Assembly: GCA_023284085.1 (NCBI GenBank)
Contig: JAKVHY010000039.1
Location: forward strand, 1-51,003
DNA from: Shewanella benthica
GTDB lineage: Bacteria > Pseudomonadota > Gammaproteobacteria > Enterobacterales > Shewanellaceae
Reading direction: 5' to 3'
DNA length: 51,003 bases
Position 1 is the first letter of the stretch. Every line of letters begins with the position of its first letter. Positions 15,817 to 24,198 of this stretch are shown here, piece after piece. The position numbers and the translations under genes were made by a program. The notes beneath the pieces are model-generated. The model searched no databases. It worked only from the letters and a program-made list of their open reading frames with translations, and was not told the DNA's origin.

Positions 15817-17337
15817 ATGAACTACGCACAACCAGGAAGCGACGGCGCCAAGATCAATTTCAAAGACAAGTATGACAACTATATCGGCGGCAAATGGGTA
15901 GCCCCGGTCGGCGGCAAATACTTCCAGAACAGCTCCCCCGTCAATGGCAAGGTGTTCTGTCAGGTCGCTCGCTCAGATGAGAGAGATATCGAACTGGCAC
16001 TGGACGCTGCACACCAGGCCAGAGAATCCTGGGGGAAGACCTCAGTCACAGACAGATCCAATCTGCTGCTAAAGATAGCCGACCGTATCGAGCAGAACAT
16101 CGAATACCTGGCTATCGCCGAAACCTGGGAAAATGGTAAGGCGGTGCGTGAGACTCTCGCGGCAGATCTTCCCTTAGTTGTCGATCACTTTCGTTATTTC
16201 GCTGGCTGCATCCGCGCCCAAGAGGGTAGTGCTGCCGATATCGATGCCAATACTGTCAGCTATCACTTCCCCGAGCCATTAGGTGTCGTCGGTCAGATCA
16301 TCCCCTGGAACTTCCCCATGTTGATGGCGGCCTGGAAAGTCGCACCGGCACTAGCCGCGGGTAACTGTGTCGTTCTTAAGCCTGCGGAGCAGACTCCGGT
16401 ATCTATCCTGGTACTGGTCGAGCTTATCGAAGACCTGCTACCTGCTGGCATACTCAATATCGTCAATGGTTTCGGCACCGAGGCTGGACAGGCATTGGCC
16501 ACCAGCAAGCGTATTGCCAAGCTGGCCTTCACAGGTTCGACAAATATTGGCCAACATATTCTCAAGTGCGCCGCCGACTCACTGATCCCCTCGACGGTAG
16601 AACTGGGCGGTAAGTCACCCAATGTCTTCTTCGCCGATGTGATGGATCACGAAGATGAATACCTCGATAAGGCAATCGAAGGCATGTTGCTGGCCTTCTT
16701 CAATCAGGGCGAAGTCTGTACCTGTCCATCCAGGGTGCTCATCGATGAATCTATCTACGAGAAGTTTATGGCCAAGGTTATCGAACGCGCTAAGACCATC
16801 AAGCAAGGCGATCCTTTGGATACCGAGACGCAAGTCGGCGCACAGGCATCTCAGGAACAATTCGATAAGATCTTAAGTTACTTAGCCATAGGTAAAGAGG
16901 AAGGGGCCGAGCTGTTATTGGGCGGTGATATCTGCAGACTCGAAGGCGGCCAGAGTGGCGGTTTTTATATCAAGCCGACTATCCTCAAGGGCACCAACGA
17001 TATGCGCATCTTCCAGGAAGAGATCTTCGGACCGGTGATCTCAGTGACCACCTTTAAGGATGAAGCCGAGGCACTGGCCATAGCTAACGATACCGAGTAC
17101 GGCTTAGGCGCCGGAGTATGGACTCGTGATATGAACAAGGCACAGCGCATGGGGCGCGGAATTCAAGCGGGACGCGTGTGGATTAACTGCTATCACGCCT
17201 ATCCTGCACATGCCGCATTTGGTGGTTATAAGCGTTCGGGGATCGGACGTGAGACCCATAAGATGATGTTGTCTCACTATCAGAATACCAAGAACTTACT
17301 TATCAGCTACGACATCAAGCCACTAGGATTCTTCTAA
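15817..17337 (+). CDS. NAD(P)-dependent aldehyde dehydrogenase, ExaC/AldB type
   Basis: This 506-residue ALDH-superfamily enzyme oxidises an aldehyde to the acid. Visible hallmarks are the cofactor-binding segment GVVGQIIPWNFPMLMAAWK (about 153-171), the FTGSTNIGQ loop, the catalytic Glu in VELGGKSPN, and the nucleophile Cys in FFNQGEVCTCPSR. It ends in the ExaC/AldB style (NLLISYDIKPLGFF). This family usually acts on acetaldehyde or related small aldehydes and is often controlled by AcoR- or ExaE-type regulators. A sigma-54 promoter lies upstream. The glycyl radical enzyme gene follows in the same direction after 159 bases, so the pair may form one pathway. Codon use is richer in G/C than in dddY and its porin. 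Confidence 0.92.
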   Translation: MNYAQPGSDGAKINFKDKYDNYIGGKWVAPVGGKYFQNSSPVNGKVFCQVARSDERDIELALDAAHQARESWGKTSVTDRSNLLLKIADRIEQNIEYLAIAETWENGKAVRETLAADLPLVVDHFRYFAGCIRAQEGSAADIDANTVSYHFPEPLGVVGQIIPWNFPMLMAAWKVAPALAAGNCVVLKPAEQTPVSILVLVELIEDLLPAGILNIVNGFGTEAGQALATSKRIAKLAFTGSTNIGQHILKCAADSLIPSTVELGGKSPNVFFADVMDHEDEYLDKAIEGMLLAFFNQGEVCTCPSRVLIDESIYEKFMAKVIERAKTIKQGDPLDTETQVGAQASQEQFDKILSYLAIGKEEGAELLLGGDICRLEGGQSGGFYIKPTILKGTNDMRIFQEEIFGPVISVTTFKDEAEALAIANDTEYGLGAGVWTRDMNKAQRMGRGIQAGRVWINCYHAYPAHAAFGGYKRSGIGRETHKMMLSHYQNTKNLLISYDIKPLGFF

Positions 17338-17349
17338 GGGGAATCGACT

Positions 17350-17374
17350 CCCCTGAGGCAGACGGTCTCAGGGG
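17350..17374 (+). terminator. Stem-loop between the aldehyde dehydrogenase gene and yjjI
   Basis: CCCCTGAG / CTCAGGGG (17350-17357, 17367-17374) forms a perfect 8-base-pair stem with a 9-base loop. No T run follows, so it may act as a weak terminator, a processing or stabilising hairpin that lowers yjjI expression relative to the dehydrogenase. A second inverted repeat, TTTCCA-TTT-TGGAAA, sits at 17400-17414 and could be an operator. Confidence 0.5.
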
Positions 17375-17496
17375 CCAAACTGTGACTTCAGCCATCGTTT
17401 TTCCATTTTGGAAACAGACGCTGCAGGGTTTTTCACTGTTGGCCAATGGACTTAGGGAGTAATTTAGTCTGCATCATTCATATATAGATAATTCAG

Positions 17497-19029
17497 ATGA
17501 CTTCCCAAGACACATTCAGTCGCATAGTGACCGACGCCAGCCTAACGCCAAAACAGAAATCGAATTATCTGGCTCTGGAGGCCGAGGCCAGCCTGCCATA
17601 TCCTCACGTCTCCAGCGCCGTCAGCCAGGCGATGGACTCGGGGATCATCTGCGACATGTTCGAGGGCCATGCCCCCTTTAAGCCTCGTTATGTACTGCCC
17701 GACTATGCCAAGTATCTGACTCAAGGCTCAAAATACCTGGAGCTGGAGCCGGCACGTAATCTTGATGAGGCCATCAATGCCTTAACCATCATCTATCACC
17801 ATGTGCCTTCGGTGACCAATATCCCAGTCTACTTGGGTCGATTGGATGAGTTGCTGATGCCCTATGTGACCAAGCTCGATGATGAGACTATCTATAACAA
17901 GCTGAGGCTATTCTGGATCATGCTGGATCGCACCTTGCCCGATGCTTTTATGCATGTGAACATAGGTCCGTCAGATAACATCATCTGCCGGACTATCTTA
18001 CGTGTTGACGCCGAACTGAAGCAGGTCGCTCCCAACCTCACCTTTATGTACGATCCAGACACCACACCCGATAAGCTGCTGCAACAGGCAACCGACAACA
18101 TCTGCGAGTGCAGCAAGCCCCATATCGCCAATTACCCGATACATGCTCAGACTTTTGACGACTCAGGTTTCGGCATAGTCAGCTGCTACAACTCACTGCC
18201 GCTGGCAGGTGGAGCCAACACTCTGGTTCGTCTCAACCTCAAGCAAGTAGCACTGCTCGCCATAGACACTCAGGACTTCTTCACCAATACCTTGCCCTAT
18301 TATTGCCAACTCATGTATGAGTTGATCCAGGCCAGAAGTCGCTATCTCCATGAAGAATCACACTTCTTCACCAGCTTCCTGGTCGAAGAGGGCCTGATAC
18401 AGGAGACAAGATTTGCCCCCATGTTCGGTATCTATGGCATGGCGGAGGCGGTGAACTGCTTACTGGGTGAGACCAAGGCATCATCGAAATCATACGGTCA
18501 CTGTGAGACCGCCAATGAACTTGGCTATCGCATCTCTGCGGCACTGGACAAAATAGTAAAATCGACACCTGTCACCTACGGATACCATGGCCGAGCATTA
18601 CTGCACGCCCAGGGCGGTATCAGTCTGGATAAAGACGTCACCCCAGGGGTGCGTATTCCCTATGGCACCGAGCCGGACCCTGTGACCCATATTCAGGCCT
18701 TGGCCGAACATCACCAGTATTACTCATCCGGGATCAGCGAAATACTGACTATCGATGAGACGGTGAAATCGAATCCACAAGCTATGTACCAGCTATGCAA
18801 AGGAGCCTTGAGTCTGGGACTGCGTGAGTTCACCGCTAATGTGGCCTCTAATGATTTGGTCAGGGTAACAGGCTACATGATCAAGCTGTCGGATATCGCC
18901 GCCTTCAAGCAAGGAGGTTCGCGTACCAATACCACGGGCCTAGGTGCAGAAGCGGCGGCCAATACCGGCATCTTAGATCGTAAGCCCAGAGTCACCTGTC
19001 ATGAGCAAGCACCTTGCTACGAGTCTTAG
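17497..19029 (+). CDS. yjjI: YjjI family glycyl radical enzyme
   Basis: This 510-residue protein belongs to the YjjI (DUF3029) branch of glycyl radical enzymes, whose reaction is not established to my knowledge. The C-terminal radical site is present as LVRVTGYMIKL with Gly459 (RVxGY motif). The probable thiyl cysteine is C230 in GFGIVSCYNSLPLAGGAN. The protein is much shorter than pyruvate formate-lyase (about 760) or diol dehydratases (about 790), as usual for YjjI. Oxygen would cleave the radical, so it works anaerobically. The activase gene yjjW follows directly and an aldehyde dehydrogenase precedes it. A diol-to-aldehyde reaction would fit that neighbour but is inference. Confidence 0.9.
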   Translation: MTSQDTFSRIVTDASLTPKQKSNYLALEAEASLPYPHVSSAVSQAMDSGIICDMFEGHAPFKPRYVLPDYAKYLTQGSKYLELEPARNLDEAINALTIIYHHVPSVTNIPVYLGRLDELLMPYVTKLDDETIYNKLRLFWIMLDRTLPDAFMHVNIGPSDNIICRTILRVDAELKQVAPNLTFMYDPDTTPDKLLQQATDNICECSKPHIANYPIHAQTFDDSGFGIVSCYNSLPLAGGANTLVRLNLKQVALLAIDTQDFFTNTLPYYCQLMYELIQARSRYLHEESHFFTSFLVEEGLIQETRFAPMFGIYGMAEAVNCLLGETKASSKSYGHCETANELGYRISAALDKIVKSTPVTYGYHGRALLHAQGGISLDKDVTPGVRIPYGTEPDPVTHIQALAEHHQYYSSGISEILTIDETVKSNPQAMYQLCKGALSLGLREFTANVASNDLVRVTGYMIKLSDIAAFKQGGSRTNTTGLGAEAAANTGILDRKPRVTCHEQAPCYES

Positions 19030-19058
19030 AGCAAGCCTCTGGGGATCATGTCCAGCAG

Positions 19059-19937
19059 ATGAAAAATGAGAGAAACGCAACCGTCACTAAGATATTGAAC
19101 TTCTCCTGCGTCGACGGCCCCGGAAATAGACTGGTCATCTTCCTCCAGGGGTGTAATTTTGACTGCAAGTCCTGCCACAACCCTCACACCATAGGTCAGT
19201 GTGATAGTTGTGGCCTATGCATCGCCTCCTGTCCAGCTCAGGCCCTGTCACTGCGTGAGATCTATGGTTCTGTCATTCATTGGGACAAAGACCTGTGCAT
19301 CGAATGCGATGCATGTCTGGAGGTATGCCCGAAACAGGCAAGCCCTAAGACCCGCCAATACACAGTGACTCAGCTCTTGGCTGTTATTCGAAAAAATAGC
19401 CCCTTTATCACAGGAGTCACAGTCTCCGGCGGCGAAGCCAGTCTGCAACTCATGTTCATTGTAGGCCTGTTCTCTGCCTTAAAATCCAGCCCAGAACTGC
19501 AGCACCTTAGCTGTATGTTGGACACCAACGGCAGTCTGAGTGAGTCGGGCTGGCACAAGCTATTACCTTATTTGGATGGCGCCATGGTCGATCTTAAAGC
19601 CTGGCAGACAGAAACCCATAAATGGCTGACAGGCCGAAATAACCACAGGGTATTTCGCTCTATTGAGCTACTGGCCAGCCGGGGTAAGTTATATGAAGTC
19701 AGGCTACTACACATTCCGGGGAAATCTGACTTCGACTCAGAAATAACGGCGCTGGCTGGGTATCTGCAGCGTCTACCGAGTTCGACTAAGATCAGACTCA
19801 ATGCCTTTAGGCATCATGGTGTAAAGGGGGAGGCACTAGAATGGCAAACCTGCAGTGAAGCGGATATGAAAGTTATGGCCGAGAGACTCACTAAACTCGG
19901 AATAACCTCTTTAGTCTTACCTTCTGCCTATCTATGA
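19059..19937 (+). CDS. yjjW: YjjW family glycyl radical enzyme activase (radical SAM)
   Basis: The radical-SAM cluster motif CxxxCxxC is visible in LQGCNFDCKSCHNP. Two ferredoxin-type 4Fe-4S motifs are inserted after it (CDSCGLCIASCP and CIECDACLEVCP). The TVSGGEA segment and the later glycyl-radical-activase pattern (DTNG, VDLKAW, RLLHIPG) follow. It abstracts H from Gly459 of YjjI using S-adenosylmethionine. A TTG at 19014 overlapping yjjI is in frame. The ATG at 19059 places the conserved KILNFSCVDGPGNRL segment at the usual distance from the N-terminus and was preferred, although its ribosome binding site is weak. Confidence 0.92.
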   Translation: MKNERNATVTKILNFSCVDGPGNRLVIFLQGCNFDCKSCHNPHTIGQCDSCGLCIASCPAQALSLREIYGSVIHWDKDLCIECDACLEVCPKQASPKTRQYTVTQLLAVIRKNSPFITGVTVSGGEASLQLMFIVGLFSALKSSPELQHLSCMLDTNGSLSESGWHKLLPYLDGAMVDLKAWQTETHKWLTGRNNHRVFRSIELLASRGKLYEVRLLHIPGKSDFDSEITALAGYLQRLPSSTKIRLNAFRHHGVKGEALEWQTCSEADMKVMAERLTKLGITSLVLPSAYL

Positions 19938-19980
19938 GCTTTTTATTTAGCTATCCCAGGCATTCCTCAGCCTAAATTTG

Positions 19981-20913
19981 TTATGCCGTCTCGCTGCACG
20001 CCAATATCTGCTCATAGAGCCAACGTTGGGCGGGATCTTTCATGGCCGCACTATGCCACACCAGGCTATAGGCCACCTCGCCATAATCAAAGGGCAGGGC
20101 TCGGTTAACTAGTCCTTTGGCCTGTAGCGCCATCTCGGCCCAGCGACGGGAACAGGTGAAGAGCAGTGCTGAATGGTGACACATCAAGGCTGCGCTACCA
20201 AAGTCTGGCAGTGAGATACTGATTTTTCTGCGGCATTGCAGCTGTGCCAGCTGCATCTCGAAGAAGGGAATATTTAGATCACCGTCGGTGATGCCGATAT
20301 GACCGTAACTGAGATACTCATCCAGACTCAACTCCCCTCGCCCACTCTCTGCTAAGGAATGATCTGGATTCATCAGACAAACCATCTCATCATGAAATAA
20401 GGTTTTCCACACCAGTTCATGCCTTGGGGCCGGCGGCTGACTAAGATCGTGGGGCAAGATGATAAAATCCAGCGAGCCGGCGATCAGACCATCGAAACCG
20501 ACACTGTCCTTGGTACTGATATCCAGCCTGATATTGGGTGCCAAGGCGAGCACATGGGCACTCAATTTAGCCGCCAGCAGTTCGAAGGTACTCTCACGCA
20601 TGGCCAGTGAAAAGCGCGTCTCACAGCTGGAAGGATCGAATTGATCTTGGCTCAACAGCTGATCCATATCGTAGATCATCTGCTGCACACTCGGTCCCAG
20701 CCTCCGCGCCAAAGGTGTCGCCACCAGCTTGTTACCATGGCGATAGAAAAGATCGTCCCCCAAATTACTGCGCAGCTGGCTTAAGGTTTTACTGACTGAT
20801 GAGGGGCTTAGGCAGAGTCGCTCCGCGGCAGCGGTGACACTCAGGGTATCTAACATCACATGTAAGGTGATCAGATGTTTCATGCTGATACGGGATAATT
20901 TGACCAGATCCAT
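19981..20913 (-). CDS. LysR family transcriptional regulator
   Basis: The N-terminal helix-turn-helix reads TLSVTAAAERLCLSPSSVSKTLSQLRSNLGDDLFYRHG, and the effector domain is of the NodD/LeuO-like type (LVWHSA near the end). GAGGAAG 6 bases before the ATG at 20913 selects this start; an ATG 18 bases upstream is in frame but unsupported. The gene is convergent with yjjW and divergent from trmL. It may control the aldehyde dehydrogenase/yjjIW genes, but no operator was recognised. Confidence 0.85.
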   Translation of the reverse strand: MDLVKLSRISMKHLITLHVMLDTLSVTAAAERLCLSPSSVSKTLSQLRSNLGDDLFYRHGNKLVATPLARRLGPSVQQMIYDMDQLLSQDQFDPSSCETRFSLAMRESTFELLAAKLSAHVLALAPNIRLDISTKDSVGFDGLIAGSLDFIILPHDLSQPPAPRHELVWKTLFHDEMVCLMNPDHSLAESGRGELSLDEYLSYGHIGITDGDLNIPFFEMQLAQLQCRRKISISLPDFGSAALMCHHSALLFTCSRRWAEMALQAKGLVNRALPFDYGEVAYSLVWHSAAMKDPAQRWLYEQILACSETA

Positions 20914-21097
20914 ACACTTCCTCACACCCATGATGCATTGCTTTAATGCTGATTTGTCACTCCAGAATATAAACAGAAATCAGGCCCGGCGTATACTCTA
21001 GCGACAGAGAAACAAGACAGAGCTCACCCACTGCGGGTATTTTTTCTGGCTGGCTTTATGTCATAATCACACTTCATTATTATTTAGGCAGATCAGC

Positions 21098-21562
21098 ATG
21101 TTTCATATCGCACTCTATGAGCCCGAAATCGCTCCCAATACAGGTAACATCATACGTCTGTGCGCCAACAATGGTTGCCAGTTGCATTTAATTGAGCCAT
21201 TAGGGTTCGATCTCGAAGAGAAGAAACTACGCCGTGCGGGATTAGATTATGCCGATCTCACCTGCGTCACCCGCTATAAAGACTATGCAAGCTTCCTGGT
21301 GGCAATGGCAGGAAGGCGCATCATGGCCTGCACGACTAAAGGGAGCCGCCCTCATAGCGAACTGAGTTTCGAGAAAGGGGATGTACTCTTGTTTGGGCCG
21401 GAAACACGCGGACTGCCAATGGAGATCATCGAATCTCTGCCAACGAGCCAGAGACTCAAGATCCCCATGGCGGGAACGAGCAGAAGCCTGAACCTCTCCA
21501 ATGCCGTCGCCATCATCAGCTATGAAGCCTGGCGCCAAATTGGCTTCGAAGGGGCGTTATAA
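21098..21562 (+). CDS. trmL: tRNA (cytidine/uridine-34-2'-O)-methyltransferase TrmL
   Basis: This 154-residue SPOUT methyltransferase matches TrmL (YibK). It 2'-O-methylates the wobble base of tRNA-Leu isoacceptors. Visible hallmarks are the N-terminal IALYEPEIAPNTGNIIRLC segment and the trefoil-knot motifs LLFGPETRGLP and IPMAGTSRSLNLSNAVAI, which form the SAM pocket. It is the single-domain form, with no added RNA-binding domain. It is a stand-alone housekeeping gene. Confidence 0.95.
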   Translation: MFHIALYEPEIAPNTGNIIRLCANNGCQLHLIEPLGFDLEEKKLRRAGLDYADLTCVTRYKDYASFLVAMAGRRIMACTTKGSRPHSELSFEKGDVLLFGPETRGLPMEIIESLPTSQRLKIPMAGTSRSLNLSNAVAIISYEAWRQIGFEGAL

Positions 21563-21569
21563 GCAGATC

Positions 21570-22115
21570 CTAGCTCCTAGGAACTTTATGCAGTGAAATT
21601 GGCATCATCTCGATGCCTCGATAGAAGAGATAACGCTCGGTATCGTCATCCAGATATTGGACATTCTGCAGCCAGAGCCAGCCATTATCTTTAGGCTCAA
21701 ACCTGAGTTGGATCAATGCGGGGCGTTTATTCAACTCCCCCTCACCCAACAAGGTATAACTGCCATATTGGCGGTATAGGCTAAAACTTTGAAACTTGTC
21801 CTTATTGACCCCATCGAAGTAGATGAGAAAAGCTGACTCGCCTCTGCGTCTGAACCACCAGGTTTCACTGAAGTTATGCTTTGCATTACGACTGACTGAG
21901 ACCAATAACTGTCGCTTGTCCGTAGAGCAGATAGCCTGGACTGAGGTCTGCATAGGATCTTGCTTCAGTTTCGCCGCACTCCCCTGCCAATGACCCGCAA
22001 GCGCCGTGCAAAAATCACCGAAATCGGCCTTCTCTGCCCTGGACGAAATAGGCACAAATACGCACAAGGCTATCGCACATGAAACGACACTCTTACTAAA
22101 ACAACTCGATATCAT
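21570..22115 (-). CDS. Secreted protein of unknown function
   Basis: This 181-residue protein has a probable signal peptide (hydrophobic residues 8-27, ending ISSRAEK). The mature part is predicted beta-rich: FCTALAGHWQGSAAKL, then strands resembling a lipocalin or calycin-like barrel (ETWWFRRRGESAFLIYFDG, YGSYTLLGEGELNKRP, NGWLWLQNVQYLDDD). No family was recognised. The ATG lies inside the end of the upstream gene (20-base overlap), so the two are co-translated. Two cysteines (31 and 63) could form a disulfide. Confidence 0.7.
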   Translation of the reverse strand: MISSCFSKSVVSCAIALCVFVPISSRAEKADFGDFCTALAGHWQGSAAKLKQDPMQTSVQAICSTDKRQLLVSVSRNAKHNFSETWWFRRRGESAFLIYFDGVNKDKFQSFSLYRQYGSYTLLGEGELNKRPALIQLRFEPKDNGWLWLQNVQYLDDDTERYLFYRGIEMMPISLHKVPRS

Positions 22116-22662
22116 CTTTAGGGGTAACTTGATGCTGATCCTTATAAAGCTTCAAGGCTTCATGTACCGGGACTCCTTGTAGTACAAGATTGAACATTTT
22201 TCTCTCACAATCAAGTGAATAGCTCCCTTCTATCTCTTCTTTAAGCTTTTCCCACGACTCGGGGGAGATCCTTTGCTTCTGACTGCTTAGCACCTCCTCC
22301 ATCAATGCCAGCCCCATGATCACGTGTTGCAAACGTTGGGAAACACGATCATAGAACTGAAATGCGACGACCCCTTCGTTAACGGCAGCTACCAGATTCT
22401 CACCATGAGCTAATACTTCAGACGGCGTGCCTTCGAGTTGAGTCAGGTAACTATTCATCCCTTCCAGATGCATGGCCATATCGGTGAACAAGGCACCTAA
22501 TGAGGTCACATTATGCTCGCCATCGCTCAAAGATAGTTCTATCTGTGCCATGGCTAACAACAACACCTTAGTAGTCTCTTGAATATGACACCAATCGACA
22601 TTGGCATCACTTAAAGGCTGCTCCATCTTAAGCTTGCTGGTCCCTGCATTACTTATAGCCAT
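22096..22662 (-). CDS. Helical protein with a CheZ-like phosphatase motif
   Basis: This 188-residue cytoplasmic protein is predicted almost entirely helical. The segment AFQFYDRVSQRLQHV (100-114) carries D105-x3-Q109 after an aromatic, the same pattern as the CheZ active-site segment (DFQDLTGQ, Asp143 and Gln147 in E. coli). The C-terminus PKDDIELF is acidic and ends in Phe like the CheY-binding tail of CheZ. It is somewhat shorter than CheZ (about 214) and does not sit in a chemotaxis operon, so a divergent CheZ-like phosphatase for another receiver is the working idea. GGAGGG precedes the ATG. It overlaps the next gene. Confidence 0.65.
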   Translation of the reverse strand: MAISNAGTSKLKMEQPLSDANVDWCHIQETTKVLLLAMAQIELSLSDGEHNVTSLGALFTDMAMHLEGMNSYLTQLEGTPSEVLAHGENLVAAVNEGVVAFQFYDRVSQRLQHVIMGLALMEEVLSSQKQRISPESWEKLKEEIEGSYSLDCERKMFNLVLQGVPVHEALKLYKDQHQVTPKDDIELF

Positions 22663-22752
22663 CTCGACCCTCCTGGTCTTAATATCCTGTAAGCATCAAG
22701 TGTAGGACAGAGCTAACAAAGCTGCAGTAAGAAAGCTTATTAGACTAACTTG

Positions 22753-24198
22753 CTATCCTCCAAAACCAACGGCTTTGATGTCTAAGCGGGTAACTTCGCC
22801 ATACTCGGCCGCAATAGGCGCTATTTTCTCGGCATTACCTATGATGACAAACTGCAGATTCTGCTGCGGGAAGTAGCTGCTGACCAATCTCTGAGTCTCG
22901 GCCAAAGTTAAGCCGTCCACTTTAGTTTGAAAGTCATTAATGAAGCCGTCATCGAAACCATAGAGGTACATATCGGATAGCAAACCTGCAAGCTGGCCAC
23001 TTGTTTCAAACTTAGGTGGAAATTGGCCTTTGACATAGGCCTTGGCAGAATCCAGTGTCAGCTGATCTATGCCCGTTTCCCACAGCCTCGCATAAGTTTT
23101 CAATGCCAGATCGATAGTTTCTTTGGTCGTAGAAGTCTTGGTAAAGGTACTAATTCTAAATACACCGCCCTGAGAGTAAGCTATAAATCCAGAGCGAGCA
23201 CCATAAGTCAGTCCTGCATTAACCCTTAACTCATCGTTGAGCCAAGAGGTAAAACGACCACCTAAGATAGTATTGACCACTTTCAAGCCCACATAGTCTG
23301 GGTTATCCCGTGAGATACCCTTACCGCCAATCAGAAAGGTGGTTTCTATGGCATCACTCTTATCGACTAATAACACGTTCGCAGACGAAAGCTCAGGCTG
23401 GTGTGCCTCCAGCTTAAGTTCCACGACTTTCTCGCTATTCTGCCACTGACCGAACAGCTGACTAAGTTCGGCTTTCATCTGCTCAGTATCGAAGTCACCA
23501 ACCACACTGATGGCCGTGTTCCTCGGCTGGTAATAGCTCTTATGAAATGCTCTAAGCTGTGAAATATTGAGTTCGGCTAAAGACTCGCTGGTGCCAGAGG
23601 TAGCATTACCGTATGGGTGTGCACCGAAGACGAGTTTATCGAAATAGCGGCTGATCACAGAGCGGGGGCTCTCTTTAGCCTGAGACAATCCGGCAATCTC
23701 ACGTTGACGCAATTTATCGAACTCATCGGCATCAAAGTTTGGTGATAAAAGCAGACTCTTGATGAGAGGCAACATAGTATCGCTATCTTTAGCCATAAAG
23801 TCGGCACCGATATAGCTACCCTCTTTGCCCGCATCGGCATCGATAGAAGCACCAAGGAAATCTACCATCTGCTCTATCTCGGCCTTAGATTTTCCGGCGG
23901 CGCCTAGTAACAGGCTTTGAGCCGTCATTGCAGCCACACCAGAAGTGGTATCATTTACCGAACCTGCCCGCACCACAACACTGACAGTCACCAAAGGCAC
24001 CTCTCTTTGAGGCATCAGATATATAGTCAGACCATTATCTAGTACCAGGTGTTCATAGGCTGGCATGCTGAAACTGCCTGTATCGACACTGGTACTGCTC
24101 TGAGTTGAAGTACAAGCCGATAGTGCTAACACGCTACCCAGAGTGATCGCTGTTAACAGCTTATTTGAACGCTTAGTGAGATGAGTTAACGTATTCAT
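22753..24198 (-). CDS. M16 family peptidase-like lipoprotein, catalytically inactive partner
   Basis: This 481-residue protein has a lipoprotein signal (LALSAC at about 24-29). It has the two tandem M16 domains of the insulinase/processing-peptidase family. At the position of the zinc motif it reads GVAAMTAQSLL instead of HxxEH, so it cannot bind zinc there. A typical M16B pair consists of one active and one inactive subunit; the active partner is encoded immediately upstream, with a 4-base ATGA overlap. Together they probably form a periplasmic peptidase, with the lipid anchor tethering it to a membrane. Confidence 0.9.
   Translation of the reverse strand: MNTLTHLTKRSNKLLTAITLGSVLALSACTSTQSSTSVDTGSFSMPAYEHLVLDNGLTIYLMPQREVPLVTVSVVVRAGSVNDTTSGVAAMTAQSLLLGAAGKSKAEIEQMVDFLGASIDADAGKEGSYIGADFMAKDSDTMLPLIKSLLLSPNFDADEFDKLRQREIAGLSQAKESPRSVISRYFDKLVFGAHPYGNATSGTSESLAELNISQLRAFHKSYYQPRNTAISVVGDFDTEQMKAELSQLFGQWQNSEKVVELKLEAHQPELSSANVLLVDKSDAIETTFLIGGKGISRDNPDYVGLKVVNTILGGRFTSWLNDELRVNAGLTYGARSGFIAYSQGGVFRISTFTKTSTTKETIDLALKTYARLWETGIDQLTLDSAKAYVKGQFPPKFETSGQLAGLLSDMYLYGFDDGFINDFQTKVDGLTLAETQRLVSSYFPQQNLQFVIIGNAEKIAPIAAEYGEVTRLDIKAVGFGG

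Noticed and set aside
17497..19029. yjjI as a pyruvate formate-lyase or diol dehydratase
   Set aside because: It is only 510 residues and matches the YjjI family; both classical families are about 250 residues longer.
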